From contig NZ_FOIP01000001.1 of assembly GCF_900105215.1 (NCBI RefSeq), positions 1,116,001 through 1,180,000 of the forward strand: a stretch of 64,000 nucleotides of DNA. The letters run 5' to 3'. A program made the translations under genes and the position numbers. Below, in pieces: positions 61,432 to 64,000 of the stretch. Position 1 is the stretch's first letter. Each line of letters opens with the position of its first letter. The notes beneath the pieces are model-generated. The model was not told the DNA's origin, did no database searches, and was given only the letters and a program-made list of their open reading frames with translations. Origin of the DNA: Lacrimispora sphenoides. GTDB lineage: Bacteria > Bacillota > Clostridia > Lachnospirales > Lachnospiraceae.

Positions 61432-61878
61432 TTATATTTCAGTTACTTTACCTACAAAACTATCAAACTCTTTTCTAATTGCGTCACCCGTCTTTTCCCC
61501 TCCTAATCTTGCAGCCACCGTGTCCCAGGATTCGCGTTCAAATAATTTGTATTTTATTATCCTCTGCATTCTTGCCGGGATCCGGTTCATGTACCTTTCA
61601 ACCATTCTTCTGGTTTCTCCGGTTTTCCTTGCCCTTTCTCTTAGGATTTCCTCATCTTCTTTCAATGTATCTGCGTCCTCAGGCGTGTATGCTATACCGG
61701 ATATATGAAAGTTCTTTGCTGTGTAAGGAAATGTACTCATAGATCCTTTAACTGAATCCTGCTCAATTGTTTTCTTCTTACGCTCCAGCTTCGCTATATC
61801 CCTGATTGTTTCCTCCTGTAATGCCTTTGCATCTATGTAATCTTTCAAAGCTGAAATAATCTCATTTTCCTTTTGCAC
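61432..61878 (-). CDS. Sigma-like / ArpU-type late transcription regulator
   Basis: GTG 61878, 8 bases after AGGGGG, is chosen over ATG 61896, which lacks a ribosome binding site; 148 aa. The C-terminus (RMVERYMNRIPARMQRIIKYKLFERESWDTV, ending with AIRKEFDSF) resembles sigma-70 region 4 as in phage ArpU/RinA-type activators. It is the last early gene before the tRNA and packaging region, where late-operon activators are usually found. Confidence 0.65.
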   Translation of the reverse strand: MQKENEIISALKDYIDAKALQEETIRDIAKLERKKKTIEQDSVKGSMSTFPYTAKNFHISGIAYTPEDADTLKEDEEILRERARKTGETRRMVERYMNRIPARMQRIIKYKLFERESWDTVAARLGGEKTGDAIRKEFDSFVGKVTEI

Positions 61879-62143
61879 GCTTCCACCCCCTTTCATTTGC
61901 CAGCAATAAGAACCTCGCCGTCAATCTCAAATCGTTTTCCAGCTTCTCATTCTTCTCCTTTGCCGTAAGTGATCCTGAATCTTCCAGCTCAAAACTATAT
62001 CTATTGTGGTACAGCAAATTTTCTTTCGCATAAGCTTGTACTCTATATTGGGGTATCCCTATCACCATTTCTGCAACATCTGGCGTATAACTGCCTATGT
62101 ATTCACCTTTATCAAAAACAGAATAAATTTTCCCTTTTGGCAT
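61862..62143 (-). CDS. Small phage protein, possible DNA-binding
   Basis: 93 aa, GGAGGG before the ATG. Basic C-terminus (ANERGWKRAKGK) and a possible helix-turn-helix (YTPDVAEMVIGIPQYRVQAYAKEN). It overlaps the regulator gene by 17 bp. Family not recognised. Confidence 0.5.
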   Translation of the reverse strand: MPKGKIYSVFDKGEYIGSYTPDVAEMVIGIPQYRVQAYAKENLLYHNRYSFELEDSGSLTAKEKNEKLENDLRLTARFLLLANERGWKRAKGK

Positions 62144-62145
62144 TA

Positions 62146-62391
62146 CTATCCCTCCTGCCCTATAATAGCCTCAATTTCTTTTTCAATATTATCCAATGCC
62201 TTCCATGCACACTGTTCTTCCGCCTTTTTCTTCTGGTCATGTGTCATTACCATGGTGTCACTGTGATTTTGCTTATGTATTGCCACTGTATCTCTAATCC
62301 GCCTGATCTGGCTATCTTTTGATTCTAACTCATCAGCCTGTAATCGGCATATCTGATTTAATTGGTCAAGATTCATTTCTGCCGCTGTCAT
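62146..62391 (-). CDS. Small coiled-coil phage protein
   Basis: 81 aa, GGAGGG before the ATG, two heptad-rich helices (LNQICRLQADELESKDSQI and KALDNIEKEIEAIIG). Function unknown. Ends 2 bp before the next gene. Confidence 0.5.
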   Translation of the reverse strand: MTAAEMNLDQLNQICRLQADELESKDSQIRRIRDTVAIHKQNHSDTMVMTHDQKKKAEEQCAWKALDNIEKEIEAIIGQEG

Positions 62392-62578
62392 GGTCAGTCC
62401 CTCCTTTGTTTGCCATTTCCCATGCGATAAGGATTAAACCGGATATAACCAATACTCCAAACCCTAACTCTGGTATTGCCAATCCTAATGTGCCTGACAG
62501 TATAGCCGCCATCAACCCCACGTAAATTACCGCCACTTTTATAATCGTTGTTGCTGTTTTTATGATTATCTCTTTCAT
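62366..62578 (-). CDS. Small phage membrane protein
   Basis: ATG 62578 with GGAGGAAGACGATTA upstream is chosen; 70 aa with two hydrophobic helices (about 11-30 and 36-55). Overlaps both neighbours. Function unknown. Confidence 0.55.
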   Translation of the reverse strand: MKEIIIKTATTIIKVAVIYVGLMAAILSGTLGLAIPELGFGVLVISGLILIAWEMANKGGTDHDSGRNES

Positions 62579-62829
62579 TAATCGTCTTCCTCCATACCGG
62601 TCTGTACATGGATTGCTAAACACCCCAAGTCTGAGCTTAACTCTTCGAGCTGGTCATCTTCCGTCCATGATATTAATTCAGTGTGTGATGATCCACAATA
62701 AGGGCATTTAGGTTCACGGCCTTTCAGTAATTCCTCTCCGACTATAAATTGCTTTTCGCAACTAATGCACTGATATTTCTTGTGGTTATCAATATAATAT
62801 CCCTCGAACCAATCATCTGATCTATACAT
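62578..62829 (-). CDS. Zinc-ribbon phage protein
   Basis: 83 aa, AAGGAGG before the ATG. CISC and CPYC pairs (residues about 21-45) make a rubredoxin-like zinc knuckle; the acidic C-terminus is extended. It overlaps the next gene by one base. Function unknown. Confidence 0.6.
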   Translation of the reverse strand: MYRSDDWFEGYYIDNHKKYQCISCEKQFIVGEELLKGREPKCPYCGSSHTELISWTEDDQLEELSSDLGCLAIHVQTGMEEDD

Positions 62830-62838
62830 ATATCCTCC

Positions 62839-63846
62839 TTACGCTCCAATGCTCATATATCTGTTATGTACCTGCCGCAGATGTTCCCCGTTGGCGGCCG
62901 CATAGAATCCAAGTGTTGTGGACGGGTCCTTGTGTCCAAGTATCTGCTGAATATCCTCAATGGCACAATCTTTGATCCTAAGTGTGGTCGCCATAGTCTT
63001 GCGGAAGAGGTGAGGATATACTCTCCGCTTTAATCCGGCCTTTTCTCCTATCTGCTTGATAATCAGCCTTAACCCGTCCTCAGTGACCGCCTTGTATGGA
63101 GCCTTTACCCATGCAAACAAGGCTTCGCTGCTGTCCTTCCTAGATGCCAGATACTTTTCCAGGTGGACCTTGGCTACATCATTGAGGTACACTGTCCGGT
63201 AATCAGAGGTCTTATGAGCATATATCACAATCTCCCCGGTACTCCAATCAATGTCCTGCTTGCGCAGCTGTGGCACTTCTCCGATCCTTACACCTGTGCT
63301 GAGTAGAAACTCCATTAAGGCCCGCTCTCTTGGATTTGTACATGCCACCCTGAGCCGTTCAATCTCCACACCTTTCAGGTAATCTATAGGTGGCTTACGT
63401 TCTTTCTTAACTGGTACAGCTTCAACCGGGTTTGTGCTGATAACCCCATGCTTACGGAACCATGTGAATACTGCTGAAAGAAAGCGTCTCTCGTTATTTA
63501 CGGTCCTGACTGAATTACCCTTACCAGCATACATGTCCAGGTAATACTTGATATCCACCGCTGTGATGTGGCGAATGTTCTTATCAGTGACACAAAGCAT
63601 ATTTTTCATGGCCCCCATGTACGCCCTGACAGTCTTATCGCTCAGCCCATCTTTCTTAACATTCATTTCATAAACCTGCAGCAAGTAGATATTATCGTCC
63701 ATTTCCGTGGAGAGCTCCGTTTCCTTCTTCTGAACCTCCACATAATACAGGGCTTTAATGATTACTGTTTCCAGTATCCTCAGAGTTTCTGTATCCACAT
63801 GTGGCTCCATCTGCATTAAGATTTCATTGATAATCCTCTCTTTCAT
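62839..63846 (-). CDS. Tyrosine recombinase (XerC/D-like), prophage-encoded
   Basis: 335 aa, AAAGGGGGAAAGAAT ribosome binding site. The N-terminal SAM-like domain spans about 52-145. The catalytic set is complete: R187 (STGVRIGEV), K212 (AHKTSDYRTV), H279 and R282 (HLFRK), H305 (LGHKDPS) and Y315 (LGFYAA). It is embedded in the early gene block rather than next to an attachment site, so it may resolve dimers, act as the phage integrase, or drive DNA inversion. Confidence 0.88.
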   Translation of the reverse strand: MKERIINEILMQMEPHVDTETLRILETVIIKALYYVEVQKKETELSTEMDDNIYLLQVYEMNVKKDGLSDKTVRAYMGAMKNMLCVTDKNIRHITAVDIKYYLDMYAGKGNSVRTVNNERRFLSAVFTWFRKHGVISTNPVEAVPVKKERKPPIDYLKGVEIERLRVACTNPRERALMEFLLSTGVRIGEVPQLRKQDIDWSTGEIVIYAHKTSDYRTVYLNDVAKVHLEKYLASRKDSSEALFAWVKAPYKAVTEDGLRLIIKQIGEKAGLKRRVYPHLFRKTMATTLRIKDCAIEDIQQILGHKDPSTTLGFYAAANGEHLRQVHNRYMSIGA

Positions 63847-64000
63847 ATTCTTTCCCCCTTTGTAAAAGCTGTACCTATAGTTTCATTGCTTATTTATATC
63901 GTTTTGTTGAGGCTAACAATACGTTACTCCTGAAAATCTTCGTTTTAATGTGTAGCGTTACGCAATGTTATAGAAGTAACCCTATTCCAAATACCCTTCC

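Larger units (their letters stand above)
38577..64000 (-). mobile_element. Siphovirus-type prophage, late and part of early region
   Basis: All genes from 63846 down to 38577 run on the minus strand, in the order recombinase, regulators, tRNAs, terminase, portal, scaffold, capsid, tail, tape measure, baseplate, fibre, holin, endolysin. This is the standard siphophage order. The replication and lysogeny genes continue beyond the window. The left attachment site must lie between about 35751 and 38577 and was not identified. Late genes show no frame damage. Confidence 0.92.

Noticed and set aside
63901..63960. Imperfect inverted repeat around AACAATACGTTAC as an origin or operator
   Set aside because: Arms match only partly and nothing adjacent supports a role; the window ends here.

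Overview
The window looks like chromosomal DNA of a Clostridia bacterium, most likely a Lachnospiraceae-type gut commensal. This is inferred from gene content: a YesM/YesN-regulated sugar ABC operon with GH31 glycosidases, a MocR regulator, IS66, DUF5688 and DUF4143 proteins, Clostridia-type siphophage structural genes, strong AGGAGG ribosome binding sites and low to moderate GC. No rRNA or species marker is present.

Layout. (1) 1-3315: a pyridoxamine-phosphate-oxidase-fold gene, cut by the window edge, is divergent from a MocR regulator. A glycerol dehydrogenase follows, with a textbook promoter and a perfect inverted repeat directly after its -10 box. (2) 3467-14334, all on the minus strand: a carbohydrate-use locus made of a sensor kinase, AraC-type response regulator, lipoprotein binding protein, two permeases, two GH31 enzymes and a YesL-like protein. 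No ABC ATPase is encoded here, so the transporter probably uses a shared one. (3) 14491-35750: an AT-rich island. At each end an integrase 3' end is followed by the same 88-bp repeat, which ends in a tRNA 3'-half-like sequence (T-arm and acceptor strand). The left copy is decayed and split by a complete IS66 element with an 8-bp target duplication. The right copy has the intact integrase. Between them lie a five-gene restriction-modification-like operon (C5 methyltransferase, MORC/MutL-type GHKL ATPase, Z1 helicase-like ATPase, PD-(D/E)XK nuclease, small unknown protein) with a C-protein-like regulator, an HNH nuclease, a Fic protein, a DUF4143 ATPase, a DsbA-like protein, and a large single-gene candidate immune protein. 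That protein combines a HEPN-like RNase motif, a STAND NTPase and a C-terminal S1 RNA-binding domain, and sits between fragments of a broken Old Yellow Enzyme gene.

(4) About 35.8-38.5 kb: a prophage-edge region with a LytTR response regulator, an orphan GHKL domain, small unknown proteins and an XRE regulator with paired direct-repeat operators. (5) 38577 to the window end: a siphovirus-type prophage read on the minus strand. From right to left it carries a tyrosine recombinase, small early genes, a sigma-like late regulator, a tRNA cluster, terminase, portal, capsid, tail, tape measure, baseplate and fibre genes, holin and endolysin. The last fibre gene lies in what appears to be a 566-bp invertible segment, with an alternative 3' end stored in reverse.

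How the parts work together: the two-component system probably senses an oligosaccharide and drives its import and GH31 cleavage. The island groups several independent defence modules on an integrase-mobilised unit. The prophage has a complete late module and a built-in way to vary its host-recognition fibre. The most notable candidates are the HEPN-STAND-S1 protein, the invertible tail fibre and the MORC-type operon with its fifth gene.
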